A DNA stretch of 64,000 bases from Mycobacterium sp. 1274761.0 (GTDB lineage: Bacteria; Actinomycetota; Actinomycetes; Mycobacteriales; Mycobacteriaceae), in assembly GCF_001668615.1 (NCBI RefSeq), contig NZ_LZMC01000057.1, forward strand, positions 1 through 64,000, in the 5' to 3' direction. A program made the translations under genes and the position numbers. This document shows, piece after piece, positions 52,292-61,950 of the stretch. The notes under the pieces were generated by a model that saw only the letters and a program-made list of their open reading frames with translations, had not been told where the DNA came from and did no database searches. The stretch's first letter is position 1. Each line of letters starts with the position of its first letter.

Positions 52292-53326
52292 ATGACTGAC
52301 AGGCCTTTCGTCAGCTTCCTGACGACGGCGTACGAGACCGAGCAGTATGTTCCAGAGACTATCGAATCGGTACTGAGCCAGACACGGCCCGATTGGCAGT
52401 TGATCGTCGTCGACAACGGCAACTCCGACCAGATGGCTCAGGCGGTGAATCGATACACATCCGATCCGCGGATCACCTTGATCCGGCAGGAGAACAAGGG
52501 ATATGTCGGTGGGGTGAGCGCGGCGGCGGCCGTCGCCGTCGGCAGATACCTTTGTGTGCTCGACAGTGACGATACGATCGATCCCCGGTATTGCGAGCGG
52601 ATCGGTGCTCTCATCGACGCGGACGGCGGCATCGATGCAGTGGGCTGCAGCGCAATCCTGTTCCGCGATCCCGACGATGGACAACCACCCGGCGAATACT
52701 TTGCTTCGATCGGGCGGAGAACCAAGCCCGACCCGGCGCGGCCGGTCTCCTTCATCGAACTGCTTGATGAAGGTGTGCCCAACTATGTTGGCGTGGTTCG
52801 CCGTCAGGCCTGGGACAGCGTGGGCGGTTATGCGGCAGCCGCGGACTCCGAACCCGATATCGCCTTGTGGTTGCGGCTCGCGTCGAGCGGTCGAGACATC
52901 CGAATCCTCCCTGATGCGCTGATACGAGCACGCACGAGGGAAGGTTCGCTGTCCAACGACAAGACGACTATCGAGGCGTTCGAGGATCGCATGGAACGCG
53001 CGTACTGGTCCGCCGGCAAGGAGCACGGCCTGTCTGAGCGCGCCATCGCCAGAACGGGGATGCTCCGTCGTCTGCGCTATCGGCGGGCGTTACGCAGGGC
53101 CAGGTTGGCACTCTTGGCCGGCAACACGCATACCGCTCGCATCTCGGCTCGCGACGCTTTTCGTCATCAGCGCACGTTTCGTGCCGCGATCGCCGTCGGC
53201 GGGTTGTATCTCAGCCCAGGGGTATGTCTTTCGATCTATCCCGTCAGGAACCGCCTGACCCAAGCGGCCATGCGAGCGAAGTATCGGATGTCGCTGCGAT
53301 CGCGCGTGGGTGTCTCCCATGACTGA
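52292..53326 (+). CDS. Glycosyltransferase family 2
   Basis: 344-aa GT-A enzyme: FVSFLTTAYETEQYVPETI, QLIVVDNGNSD, and the DxD-like LDSDDTIDP near residue 90; basic C-terminal tail with RRLRYRRALRRARLALL. It transfers a sugar to the growing lipid-linked unit at the membrane. Six bp after algD-like; its last 8 bp overlap the Wzx-like start. Confidence 0.85.
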   Translation: MTDRPFVSFLTTAYETEQYVPETIESVLSQTRPDWQLIVVDNGNSDQMAQAVNRYTSDPRITLIRQENKGYVGGVSAAAAVAVGRYLCVLDSDDTIDPRYCERIGALIDADGGIDAVGCSAILFRDPDDGQPPGEYFASIGRRTKPDPARPVSFIELLDEGVPNYVGVVRRQAWDSVGGYAAAADSEPDIALWLRLASSGRDIRILPDALIRARTREGSLSNDKTTIEAFEDRMERAYWSAGKEHGLSERAIARTGMLRRLRYRRALRRARLALLAGNTHTARISARDAFRHQRTFRAAIAVGGLYLSPGVCLSIYPVRNRLTQAAMRAKYRMSLRSRVGVSHD

Positions 53327-54818
53327 AACCACCGCCAGTCTGGCTGGGGTGCTCAAACGTGGAGCGGCGATGTCCGCGGCGGGACTGGCCATCGCCCAGG
53401 TCGCCTCCGTGGTTCAGACGGTAGTCGTAGGCCGTATCTTGGGACCGCAGGAAGTCGGCATCTTCATGGCCGGCACGGTTTTGATCGGATTCTTGGTCAC
53501 GTTCTCCCAAGGTGCGATGGGACAAGCTCTCATACAGCGTGAGAACGATGTCGAAGACGCCGCCAACACCGCACTGGTGGTCAGCTTTGCGACGGGACTG
53601 CTGGGCAGCCTCGCCGTGCTAGCGGCATCACCGTTGATCGGCGTGTTGTTCCACAGTTCGAGGGTCGGCGTGATCGCCGCCGCATCATCAGGTCTGATGG
53701 TCCTTCACGTCTTGGCAAGCGTTCCAGATGCGTTGATGCAGCGCTCGTTTCAGTTCAAACGCCAGATCGTGGTCACGCCCGCGGTATCGATCGTTCTTGC
53801 TGGTGTCGCGATACTGTTTGCGATCAGAGGTTTCGGCGCTTGGGCCATGGTCATCGGCTGGTATGCGGCAGCGGTCACTGGGCTGGTTCTCAGCTGGTGG
53901 ATGGCCAAGTGGTTGCCGTTCCGGGGACGATTCTCGACACGCGTCTGGCGGGAGATGGCCGGGTTCTCATTGCCCGTGTTGCTGGACGCCCTCGCGGAAC
54001 GCTCGCGGGAGGTCTTCGAGCAGATGATCGTGGGCCGTGTCCTCGGCACGGGTGAGCTGGGACAGTTCAGGTATGCCTATCGCATCGCCTCGCTCCCGTC
54101 ATTGGCTCTCGTCACCATCTGTTCCCACGTCCTCTATCCCGCCTTCTCGCGAATCGCCCACGACGACATCCGATTCCGGCACGCCTTCCTGCGGGCGCTA
54201 GGCTGGATCTGGTTTGCCGCTGTTCCGATCGGTACATTGATGGTTGTCGTCGGTGAGCCGGTCGTCGTGTTGATGCTCGGCTCCGACTGGCGTCCGGCCG
54301 GCTCTGCGACAGCCGCGATGATGGGAATCGGCCTTGGTGCGGCACTGAATTCGGTGTGCTGGGAGGCGATCAAGGGCGCCGGTCGTTCTGGATTGCTGAA
54401 CTGGTCGCCTGCGATCTCGCTCGGAGTCGGGCTGCCTCTGATCATCGTGCTGGTGCCTGCGGGCCTCGTGGGTGTCGGCATCGCGATATCGGTGACTTGT
54501 CTTGTGCTCGCAGTGGTCAACCTCGAGCTGGCCCGGCGCGTGGTCGGAGCATCCCGGCGGGAAACCTGCTCGTGTCTGATGCCGGCTTCGATCTCGGCGG
54601 TGCTGGCACTCGTCGTGCTGTGGCCGATGGAGCGACTGGTCGTGAGATCCGACAGCTATTCGGTCCTGCCGGGCCTTTCGTGGGTGGTTGTCGAATGCGT
54701 GCTCTACGGGCTCGTATATGTCGGCGCGCTTCGGATCATCTGCCCGGAGCTCTACCGCTCCATACGGGACCTCTGCGCGCGCGGAGTCGCCAAGGTGACC
54801 AGGAAAGGTTCCAGATGA
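53319..54818 (+). CDS. Wzx-like oligosaccharide flippase (MOP superfamily)
   Basis: 499 aa with 12-14 hydrophobic segments. The N-terminal GVLKRGAAMSAAGLAIAQVASVVQTVVVGRILGP pattern and the middle MIVGRVLGTGELGQFRYAYRI are typical of polysaccharide exporters. It should move the completed polyprenyl-linked repeat unit to the outer face for Wzy-like polymerisation. ATG 53319 chosen; GTG 53310 would add three residues. Its TGA overlaps the next ATG (ATGA). Confidence 0.88.
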   Translation: MTETTASLAGVLKRGAAMSAAGLAIAQVASVVQTVVVGRILGPQEVGIFMAGTVLIGFLVTFSQGAMGQALIQRENDVEDAANTALVVSFATGLLGSLAVLAASPLIGVLFHSSRVGVIAAASSGLMVLHVLASVPDALMQRSFQFKRQIVVTPAVSIVLAGVAILFAIRGFGAWAMVIGWYAAAVTGLVLSWWMAKWLPFRGRFSTRVWREMAGFSLPVLLDALAERSREVFEQMIVGRVLGTGELGQFRYAYRIASLPSLALVTICSHVLYPAFSRIAHDDIRFRHAFLRALGWIWFAAVPIGTLMVVVGEPVVVLMLGSDWRPAGSATAAMMGIGLGAALNSVCWEAIKGAGRSGLLNWSPAISLGVGLPLIIVLVPAGLVGVGIAISVTCLVLAVVNLELARRVVGASRRETCSCLMPASISAVLALVVLWPMERLVVRSDSYSVLPGLSWVVVECVLYGLVYVGALRIICPELYRSIRDLCARGVAKVTRKGSR

Positions 54819-55540
54819 GTCAGAAATCAGCCATCAAACACGTGGGTAGCTGGGAAGACGACGATGCCATCTTGTCATCGGCCATCAAGCGGCTGGACGG
54901 ACCGTTGGAGATCCTCGAGGCGGGCTGTGGACGTCGGTGGAGTTTGGATCTGGACGGGGTCGACTACCGGCTGACGGGCATCGACCTCGACGCCGACGCT
55001 CTGAACAGCCGGATAACCATCGAGGGCGACCTAGACGAGGCGATCGTCGCTGACCTGAGCGTGGCGGGAACCATCGAAACAGGACGCTACGACGTCATCT
55101 TCAGCTCTTACGTTCTCGAGCACATCGATGACGCTGAAACTGCGCTCGACAACATGATCAACGGCTTGAAGCCGGGTGGGCTTCTCCTGCTCCGGATTCC
55201 GGACCGGGACTCGGTGCAGGGCTGGACCGCTCGGAACACTCCGTTCAGCGTCCACGTCGCGTATTACCGGCACGTCGTCGGATACCGCGACGCCGGAAAG
55301 CCCGGTCATGCGCCCTATCCCACGTTCCATGCGCCGGTCGTCTCGCGCAAGGGAATCCGCGACTTCTGCGAACAGCGTGGATGCACAGTTCTCGAGGAGT
55401 TCGGGCATACCGCCTACATCCAGGGCAACGGCGCGAAAACCCGGCTGATTCGGGCATATGTCAGGGGAGTGTCGGCTCTTTCCTCAGGCGCCCTTGCGTG
55501 GCAGCACAACAACCTCACCTTCATCATCCGGAAAAGCTAG
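54815..55540 (+). CDS. Class I SAM-dependent methyltransferase
   Basis: 241 aa with ILEAGCGRRWSLDL (motif I), YRLTGIDLDADAL, VIFSSYVLEHIDDAETAL and GLKPGGLLLLRIPD. Last gene of the exopolysaccharide locus, coupled to the flippase by ATGA. It converges on chsH3 with a 4-bp overlap and no intergenic space, so the boundary with the steroid genes is sharp. Substrate unknown; sugar O-methylation is likely. Confidence 0.78.
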   Translation: MSQKSAIKHVGSWEDDDAILSSAIKRLDGPLEILEAGCGRRWSLDLDGVDYRLTGIDLDADALNSRITIEGDLDEAIVADLSVAGTIETGRYDVIFSSYVLEHIDDAETALDNMINGLKPGGLLLLRIPDRDSVQGWTARNTPFSVHVAYYRHVVGYRDAGKPGHAPYPTFHAPVVSRKGIRDFCEQRGCTVLEEFGHTAYIQGNGAKTRLIRAYVRGVSALSSGALAWQHNNLTFIIRKS

Positions 55541-56406
55541 ACCGGCGTCAGCTCCACACCGGCTAGCGCCACCGCGTCGTCGCGTGACGGTGCGGTGACG
55601 ACGGCACGAAAGCCGTCCCCTTCCTTCCACACGCTCGCCTTCAGCGTCTCGCCCGGGAACACCACGCCCGCAAAGCGCGCGCCGTAGGACCCGACCCGGG
55701 ACGTGTCGCCGTCGAGCAGCGCGTCGACCAAAGCCTTACACGTCATGCCGTAGGTGCACAGCCCGTGCAGAATAGGCTTCGGAAACCCTGCGGCCGAGGC
55801 GAATTTCGGATCGGAGTGCAGCGGGTTGCGGTCCCCGCACATCCGGTAGAGCAGTGCCTGCTGCGGCGACGTTGCGATCGACAACTCGAAGTCGGGCGCC
55901 CGCTGCGTGTGGTCCGAGGACGAGGAAGACCCAGAGGATCCACGCTCCCCGCCGAAACCGCCCTCGCCACGGGCGAAGATCGACCGCTTCTGCGTCCACA
56001 ACGGCGTCCCGTCCGGCGTCTTCACCGTCGTCTCCGACCAGATCACCGCGGCCTTGCCCTTGTCCCAGATGTCGGTGAACTTCGTCACCGCCACACCGGT
56101 GCCCGACGGCGGGATGGGCCCGGGCGCCGTCACCGCCTCGCTGGCGTGCAACACCTTGCTCAACTCGATGTCGATGCCGGGGAACTTAACCGTCGGCGCC
56201 TTGGTGTCGTGAAAGCTCGCGGCCACATTGCCGAACGTCGGCAACACTTGTGGGGTGTCGTCGACGAGGTACCGCAACTCGCGCTTGTCCAGGGGGTCCT
56301 GGCCGGCGCCGAGCGCCAGGTGGTACAGCTGGATATCGCTACTGCTCCAAGAGAATTCGACCGGATCCAGCTCGGCTCCGAGCGCTTCGTCAAGGTTGAT
56401 CGGCAT
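55537..56406 (-). CDS. chsH3: MaoC-like enoyl-CoA hydratase ChsH3 (Rv3538-like)
   Basis: Double hot-dog hydratase (289 aa). The active half has MCGDRNPLHSDPKFASAAG and KPILHGLCTYGMTCKAL, the hydratase-2 motif. A Gly/Ser-rich linker (near residues 168-182) joins the two halves. ChsH3 hydrates enoyl-CoA intermediates of cholesterol side-chain breakdown. ATG 56406 is 1 bp from the kstD stop. By synteny it marks the resumption of the steroid region after the exopolysaccharide locus. Confidence 0.87.
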   Translation of the reverse strand: MPINLDEALGAELDPVEFSWSSSDIQLYHLALGAGQDPLDKRELRYLVDDTPQVLPTFGNVAASFHDTKAPTVKFPGIDIELSKVLHASEAVTAPGPIPPSGTGVAVTKFTDIWDKGKAAVIWSETTVKTPDGTPLWTQKRSIFARGEGGFGGERGSSGSSSSSDHTQRAPDFELSIATSPQQALLYRMCGDRNPLHSDPKFASAAGFPKPILHGLCTYGMTCKALVDALLDGDTSRVGSYGARFAGVVFPGETLKASVWKEGDGFRAVVTAPSRDDAVALAGVELTPV

Positions 56407-56407
56407 A

Positions 56408-58129
56408 TCAGGCCTTCCCGATGCTCGATGTCGCCGGCCGAGCGGCTCCGGCAATGTGCAGCGCTGCAAGATACCCGAACGCCATTGCCGGGCCGATCGT
56501 GCCGCCGGGCCCCGGATACGTGTGACCCATCACCGGAGCGCTGACATTGCCCGCGGCGTAGAGCCCCTCGATCACTGAGCCGTCGTCACGCAGCGCCCGC
56601 GCATGCACATCGGTGCGGATGCCGCCCTTGGTGCCCAAGTCACCGGGCACCATCTTCGCCGCATAGTACGGTGCGTGGCTGATCTCACCCAGGTTCGGAT
56701 TCGGCTTGTTGGTCGGGTCGCCGTAATAGCGGTCGTAGGCGCTCTCGCCGCGATGGAAGTCCTCGTCCACACCGCTACGCGCGAAGCCGTTGAACCGCTT
56801 GACCGTCGCGGAGAGTGCATCTGCCGGCAGACCCGCCTTCGCCGCGAGCTCATCCAGAGTGTCGGCCGTGACGATTACGCCGGATTCCAGCCACTTGCGC
56901 GGAATGCGCTGTCCCGGCTGCAATCCCGCGAAGATGTAGCGGTCACGGTACTGCTGGTCGAAGATCAGCCACGCCGGAATGTTCTCACCCGGCCCGGGGC
57001 CTTGGCCGTACTCACCGCCGTACATGTGGTGGCACGCCTCGACATACGGCATCGACTCGTTCATAAACCGCTTGCCCGACATGTTCACGATGATCGACCC
57101 TGGCGAGTTGCGCTCGGACAATGCGAACCACGGCGCGCCGACAAGCGGCACCGTCGGCCCCCACCACGCGTCCTCCATGATGTCCAGCGCGGCGCCGAGC
57201 TTCTCGCCGGCGAGGATGCCGTCGCCGGTGTTGGCCTTGGCGCCGACGGTCCACTCCGTGGTGATCGGGGCCCGCTGGTACTTCACCCGCATCTGCTCGT
57301 TGTGCTCGAACCCGCCCGAGCCCAGGATCACGCCGCGGCGTGCCCGGATCAGTTCGGGCTCAGCCGTTTCCGGTGCGGTGGTGTCGCGAACATAGACACC
57401 GCGCACCACACCGCCCTCGACGTAGAGATCGGTCATCGCGGTGTTGAGCCGCACCGGCACCCCGGCCTCCTGTAGGCCGATCCGCAACGGCGCGATCAAC
57501 GCTCGGCCCATGCCGACCAGGTTCTTGCCGGTGGCCTTGGCCCACACGGTGCGCGCGCCCACCTTGAGGCTGCGCAGCACGCCGCGCGGATGACGCTTGA
57601 GCATGTTCAGGCGTACATAATCCTGCTGCATCACAACGACATTGAGCGGAACCTTGCCGTACGGCGGTTCGAGGCCTGCCAGGTCTGCCCCGAGCTTCTT
57701 CGCGTTGAACGGCTTCGGCTCGATCGAGCGACCGCCCGGCCTTCCACCGGGTGACTCCGGGTAGTAGTCGGAGTAGCCGGGGACCCAGCACATCTTCAGC
57801 GGCGTGTGCTTCAGCACGAACGACAGCATCTCCGGTCCGCGGTCGAGGTAGGTGTCGATGCGCTCGGGTTCGACGACGTCGCCGATGATGTGGTGGAGGT
57901 AGGTGCGCGCGGCTTCGGGGGTGTCGGTGACCCCGGCGCGCTTGAGCACCTCGTTGTTCGGGATCCACACTCCGCCTCCGGACCGGGCCGTCGAACCGCC
58001 GTAATGCGGGGCCTTCTCCAGCACTACTGTTGAGAGGCCTTGATGAGCGGCGGCCAGGGCAGCAACCATGCCGGCTGCGCCGCTTCCCACCACGACTACA
58101 TCGAACTCCCGGCACCCCTGTCCTGTCAT
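56408..58129 (-). CDS. kstD: 3-ketosteroid delta1-dehydrogenase KstD
   Basis: 573-aa flavoprotein. The FAD-binding N-terminus is FDVVVVGSGAAGMVAALAAA with Glu in VVLEKA, followed by GGSTARSGGGVWIPNNE; the C-terminal HTYPGPGGTIGPAMAFGY is the second FAD element. It introduces the C1-C2 double bond in ring A of 4-ene-3-ketosteroids, needed for ring B opening. ATG 58129 is chosen; an upstream in-frame ATG at 58210 would cross the KstR box and is unlikely. Confidence 0.93.
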   Translation of the reverse strand: MTGQGCREFDVVVVGSGAAGMVAALAAAHQGLSTVVLEKAPHYGGSTARSGGGVWIPNNEVLKRAGVTDTPEAARTYLHHIIGDVVEPERIDTYLDRGPEMLSFVLKHTPLKMCWVPGYSDYYPESPGGRPGGRSIEPKPFNAKKLGADLAGLEPPYGKVPLNVVVMQQDYVRLNMLKRHPRGVLRSLKVGARTVWAKATGKNLVGMGRALIAPLRIGLQEAGVPVRLNTAMTDLYVEGGVVRGVYVRDTTAPETAEPELIRARRGVILGSGGFEHNEQMRVKYQRAPITTEWTVGAKANTGDGILAGEKLGAALDIMEDAWWGPTVPLVGAPWFALSERNSPGSIIVNMSGKRFMNESMPYVEACHHMYGGEYGQGPGPGENIPAWLIFDQQYRDRYIFAGLQPGQRIPRKWLESGVIVTADTLDELAAKAGLPADALSATVKRFNGFARSGVDEDFHRGESAYDRYYGDPTNKPNPNLGEISHAPYYAAKMVPGDLGTKGGIRTDVHARALRDDGSVIEGLYAAGNVSAPVMGHTYPGPGGTIGPAMAFGYLAALHIAGAARPATSSIGKA

Positions 58130-58130
58130 G

Positions 58131-58144
58131 TAGAACACGTTATA
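58131..58144. promoter_or_regulatory. KstR operator between kstD and hsaE
   Basis: TAGAACACGTTATA matches TnnAACnnGTTnnA exactly and lies 1 bp upstream of the kstD start and 58 bp before the hsaE start, controlling both directions. Confidence 0.92.
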
Positions 58145-58202
58145 GAATTGCCCGGCCGCCGAACAACTGCGCCGGTCGGACAACACGAGGGGAATTCGCC
58201 TG

Positions 58203-58988
58203 ATGCTCACTGTCCAGGTGCGCGAAGCGCTCGCCGCCGACCTCGCCGAGGCCGAGCGCAGTAGGGTCGCGATCGACCCGCTGACCAGTGGTAACCCCGA
58301 TATCGATGTGGTCGACGCCTACGAGATCCAGCTGATCAACATCCGCCAGCGGGTTGCGGAGGGCGCCCGCGTCGTGGGCCACAAGGTCGGCCTGTCCTCG
58401 GAGGCCATGCAGAAGATGATGAACGTCGACGAGCCGGACTACGGCCACCTGCTCGACGACATGCAAGTGTTCGAAGACCGTCCGGTGGCCACAGTGAAGT
58501 ACCTGTCCCCGCGGGTCGAGGTCGAGGTCGGTTTCGTGCTCGCCGCCGACCTGCCGGGGGAGGGCTGCACCGAGGATGACGTGCTGGCTGCGACCGCCGC
58601 ATTCGCGCCGGCGATCGAGCTCATCGACACCCGCATCAGGGACTGGAAGATCGGGCTGTGCGACACCATCGCCGACAACGCGTCCTCGGCCGGCTGGGTC
58701 CTCGGTGAGGCGAGGGTGTCGCCCAAAGACATCGACATCCAGAACATCGATGCCGTACTGACCCGCAACGGCGAGGTCGTCGCCAAAGGTCGCAGCGACG
58801 CCGTGCTGGGGAATCCGGTGACCGCGGTGGCGTGGCTGGCCCGCAAGGTGGACAGCTTCGGCGTGCGGCTGAAGGCTGGTGACATCGTGCTGCCCGGCTC
58901 GTTCACGAAAGCCTTCGATGTCACCCCGGGAGACGATTTCGTCGCCGACTTCGACGGGCTGGGATCGGTCCGCCTGTCGTTCGAGTAA
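58203..58988 (+). CDS. hsaE: 2-hydroxypenta-2,4-dienoate hydratase HsaE
   Basis: 261-aa hydratase of the FAH/MhpD family: [28 protein letters not shown] near the N-terminus, [12 protein letters not shown] supplying metal-binding Glu residues, and [10 protein letters not shown]. It hydrates the 2-hydroxyhexadienoate released from rings A/B to 4-hydroxy-2-oxohexanoate. First gene of the hsaEGF operon opposite kstD; a KstR box precedes it. Confidence 0.9.
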   Translation: MLTVQVREALAADLAEAERSRVAIDPLTSGNPDIDVVDAYEIQLINIRQRVAEGARVVGHKVGLSSEAMQKMMNVDEPDYGHLLDDMQVFEDRPVATVKYLSPRVEVEVGFVLAADLPGEGCTEDDVLAATAAFAPAIELIDTRIRDWKIGLCDTIADNASSAGWVLGEARVSPKDIDIQNIDAVLTRNGEVVAKGRSDAVLGNPVTAVAWLARKVDSFGVRLKAGDIVLPGSFTKAFDVTPGDDFVADFDGLGSVRLSFE

Positions 58989-58998
58989 GGAGCTCTAC

Positions 58999-59919
58999 AT
59001 GCCTGATAAGGCATCCGTCGCCATCGTCGGATCCGGCAACATCAGCACCGACCTGCTGTACAAACTGCTGCGGTCGGAATGGCTGGAGCCGCGTTGGATG
59101 GTCGGTATCGACCCCGAGAGTGAGGGTCTGGCGCGGGCCCGCAAGCTGGGCCTGGAGACCAGCGCCGAGGGCGCGGACTGGCTGCTGAGCCTGGACGAAA
59201 AACCCGACCTACTGTTCGAGGCGACCAGCGCCTACGTGCACCGCGACGCCGCGCCGCGCTACGCCGAGGCCGGAATCCGGGCGATCGATCTGACGCCTGC
59301 CGCCGTGGGTCCGGCGGTGATCCCGCCCGCGAACCTGCGCGAGCACCTCGACGCGCCGAACGTCAACATGATCACCTGCGGCGGGCAGGCGACGATCCCG
59401 ATCGTCTACGCGGTGTCCCGCGTCGTTGACGTGCCGTATGCCGAGATCGTCGCCTCGGTGGCGTCGGTGTCGGCGGGCCCGGGCACCCGGGCCAACATCG
59501 ACGAGTTCACCAAGACCACTAGCAAGAGCGTGGAGACGATCGGCGGCGCCCAGCGCGGCAAGGCGATCATCATCCTCAACCCGGCGGACCCGCCGATGAT
59601 CATGCGAGACACGATCTTCTGCGCGATTCCTGAAGACGCCGACCAGGACGCGATCGCCCAGTCGATCCGCGATGTGGTCGCCGAGGTGCAGACCTATGTG
59701 CCGGGCTACCGGTTGCTCAACGATCCGCAGTTCGACGAGCCGTCGGTGGTCAACGGCGGCAACCACGTCGTCACCACATTCATCGAGGTGGAGGGTGCGG
59801 GCGACTATCTGCCGCCTTACGCTGGAAACCTGGACATCATGACCGCCGCGGCGACCAAGGTCGGCGAGGAGATCGCCAAGGAGTCGTTGTCGGCGACCGC
59901 AGGAGGTGGCCAAGCATGA
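58999..59919 (+). CDS. hsaG: Acylating aldehyde dehydrogenase HsaG
   Basis: 306 aa, acetaldehyde/propanal dehydrogenase (acylating): NAD site [13 protein letters not shown] and the catalytic Cys in [12 protein letters not shown] near residue 127. It converts propanal made by HsaF to propionyl-CoA and forms a channelling complex with HsaF. AAGGAGC, at the hsaE stop (TAAGGAG), precedes ATG 58999. Its TGA overlaps the hsaF ATG (ATGA). Confidence 0.93.
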   Translation: MPDKASVAIVGSGNISTDLLYKLLRSEWLEPRWMVGIDPESEGLARARKLGLETSAEGADWLLSLDEKPDLLFEATSAYVHRDAAPRYAEAGIRAIDLTPAAVGPAVIPPANLREHLDAPNVNMITCGGQATIPIVYAVSRVVDVPYAEIVASVASVSAGPGTRANIDEFTKTTSKSVETIGGAQRGKAIIILNPADPPMIMRDTIFCAIPEDADQDAIAQSIRDVVAEVQTYVPGYRLLNDPQFDEPSVVNGGNHVVTTFIEVEGAGDYLPPYAGNLDIMTAAATKVGEEIAKESLSATAGGGQA

Positions 59920-61010
59920 GCATCAGCGAGGAGCGCAGCGGATCGCGCATAGGCGGAGTCGACGGCATCTACTTCGACCCGTTCTGGGATGTCCGGATGA
60001 CGGACACGTCGCTGCGCGATGGCAGCCACCACAAGCGCCACCAGTTCACCAAGGACGAAGTGCACGCGATTGTCGCTGCACTCGATGCTGCGGGCGTGCC
60101 GGTCATCGAGGTGACCCACGGTGACGGGCTCGGCGGGTCGAGCTTCAACTACGGCTTCTCCAAGACGCCCGAGCAGGAACTGATCAAGCTCGCGGCCGAG
60201 ACCGCCAAGGACGCGAAGATCGCCTTCCTGATGCTGCCCGGAGTGGGCACCAAGGAGGACATCAAGGAGGCGCAGAACAACGGCGGCTCCATCTGCCGCA
60301 TCGCCACCCACTGCACCGAGGCCGACGTTTCCATCCAACACTTCGGTCTGGCCCGCGAGCTGGGCCTGGAGACCGTCGGCTTCCTGATGATGAGCCACAC
60401 GATCCCGCCGGAGAAGCTGGCCCAGCAGGCGCGGATCATGGCCGACGCCGGCTGCCAGTGCGTCTACGTCGTGGACTCCGCAGGTGCGCTGGTGCTCGAG
60501 GGCGTGCGCGACCGCGTCGCCGCGTTGGTCGCCGAATTGGGATCGGATGCTCAGGTTGGTTTTCATGGCCACGAGAACCTGGGCCTCGGCGTCGCCAACA
60601 GCATCGAGGCCGTTCGGGCAGGGGCCAAACAGATCGACGGCTCGTGCCGGCGGTTCGGCGCGGGCGCGGGCAATGCCCCCGTCGAGGCGCTGATCGGGGT
60701 GTTCGACAAGATCGGTGTGAAGACCGGCATCGACTTCTTCGATATCGCCGATGCCGCCGAAGAGGTTGTCGCACCCGCGATGCCCGCCGAATGCCTGCTC
60801 GACCGCAACGCGCTGATCATGGGGTATTCCGGGGTGTACTCCAGCTTCCTCAAGCACGCCATCCGACAGTCCGAACGCTACGGTGTGCCGGCCCACCAGC
60901 TGCTGCACCGCGCCGGTCAGCGCAAGCTGATCGGTGGGCAGGAGGACCAGCTCATCGATATCGCGCTGGAGATCAAGCGCGAACAAGACGGCGAGAAGCT
61001 CTCCCGCTAG
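59916..61010 (+). CDS. hsaF: 4-hydroxy-2-oxohexanoate aldolase HsaF, N-terminally extended
   Basis: 364-aa DRE-TIM aldolase with [29 protein letters not shown] for metal binding and [14 protein letters not shown]. It splits 4-hydroxy-2-oxohexanoate to pyruvate and propanal. Compared with the M. tuberculosis protein, which I recall as 346 aa beginning near WDVRITDTS, this one has about 20 extra N-terminal residues ([14 protein letters not shown]) encoded by GC-rich, repeat-like DNA. ATG 59916 overlaps the hsaG stop and is the likely start; ATG 59997 is an in-frame alternative but lacks a ribosome site. Confidence 0.92.
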   Translation: MSISEERSGSRIGGVDGIYFDPFWDVRMTDTSLRDGSHHKRHQFTKDEVHAIVAALDAAGVPVIEVTHGDGLGGSSFNYGFSKTPEQELIKLAAETAKDAKIAFLMLPGVGTKEDIKEAQNNGGSICRIATHCTEADVSIQHFGLARELGLETVGFLMMSHTIPPEKLAQQARIMADAGCQCVYVVDSAGALVLEGVRDRVAALVAELGSDAQVGFHGHENLGLGVANSIEAVRAGAKQIDGSCRRFGAGAGNAPVEALIGVFDKIGVKTGIDFFDIADAAEEVVAPAMPAECLLDRNALIMGYSGVYSSFLKHAIRQSERYGVPAHQLLHRAGQRKLIGGQEDQLIDIALEIKREQDGEKLSR

Positions 61011-61065
61011 CGCTGTTGCGCCATTGGCCGATGGCTGCCGAGCGTGGTTTGGCACAATCTTCTTC

Positions 61066-61950
61066 GTGCGCGGAATCATCCTGGCGGGGGGAACAGGATC
61101 TCGGCTGCATCCGATCACCTTGGGCACCAGCAAGCAGTTGCTGCCCGTATTCGACAAGCCGATGGTCTATTACCCGTTGTCGACGTTGATGCTCGCGGGT
61201 ATCCGCGACGTCCTCGTCATCACGACACCGGCGGACGTCGGGGCCTTCGTCAGGCTGCTCGGAGACGGTCACCAATTCGGCATCTCGATCACCTATGCCG
61301 TGCAACCCTCACCCGACGGTCTGGCCCAGGCCTTCATCATCGGGCGTGACCACATCGGCAACGACTCAGCCGCACTTGCGTTGGGCGACAACATCTTTTA
61401 CGGCCCGGGCCTGGGAACACAGCTGGGCCGGTTCGGCGACATCGACGGCGGCACCATCTTCGCCTACCGCGTCGCCAACCCCACCGCCTACGGCGTCGTC
61501 GAGTTCGACGAGCACTTTCGCGCGGTTTCCTTGGAAGAGAAGCCGAAATCCCCGCGCTCCCCGTACGCGGTGCCGGGGTTGTACTTCTACGACAACGACG
61601 TCCTCGAGATCGCGGCCAATCTCACGCCCTCCGACCGTGGGGAACTCGAGATCACCGACGTCAACCGTGCCTACCTCGAGCAGGGCCGGCTCTCGGTCGA
61701 GGTGCTCCCGCGGGGCACCGCCTGGCTCGACACGGGCACCTTCGACTCGTTGCTCGACGCCAGCAACTACGTCCGAACGATCGAGGAGCGGCAAGGCCTC
61801 AAGATCGGCGTGCCGGAGGAAGTGGCGTGGCGGCTGGGCTATGTCACCGACGACGAGTTGAGGGAACGTGCCGAACTTCTGGTGAAGTCCGGCTACGGGC
61901 AATACCTGCTCAGCATGCTCGACAGCGGCGAAAAGCTCGGTCCCGTTTAG
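61066..61950 (+). CDS. rmlA: Glucose-1-phosphate thymidylyltransferase RmlA
   Basis: 294 aa, full-length Rml[46 protein letters not shown], and [15 protein letters not shown]. It makes dTDP-glucose for dTDP-rhamnose or other deoxysugars. GTG 61066 sits 55 bp after hsaF, without a KstR box between. The position next to steroid genes is unusual; it may serve the rhamnose of the mycobacterial cell wall or the exopolysaccharide locus. Its stop overlaps the convergent IclR gene by 4 bp. Confidence 0.88.
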   Translation: MRGIILAGGTGSRLHPITLGTSKQLLPVFDKPMVYYPLSTLMLAGIRDVLVITTPADVGAFVRLLGDGHQFGISITYAVQPSPDGLAQAFIIGRDHIGNDSAALALGDNIFYGPGLGTQLGRFGDIDGGTIFAYRVANPTAYGVVEFDEHFRAVSLEEKPKSPRSPYAVPGLYFYDNDVLEIAANLTPSDRGELEITDVNRAYLEQGRLSVEVLPRGTAWLDTGTFDSLLDASNYVRTIEERQGLKIGVPEEVAWRLGYVTDDELRERAELLVKSGYGQYLLSMLDSGEKLGPV

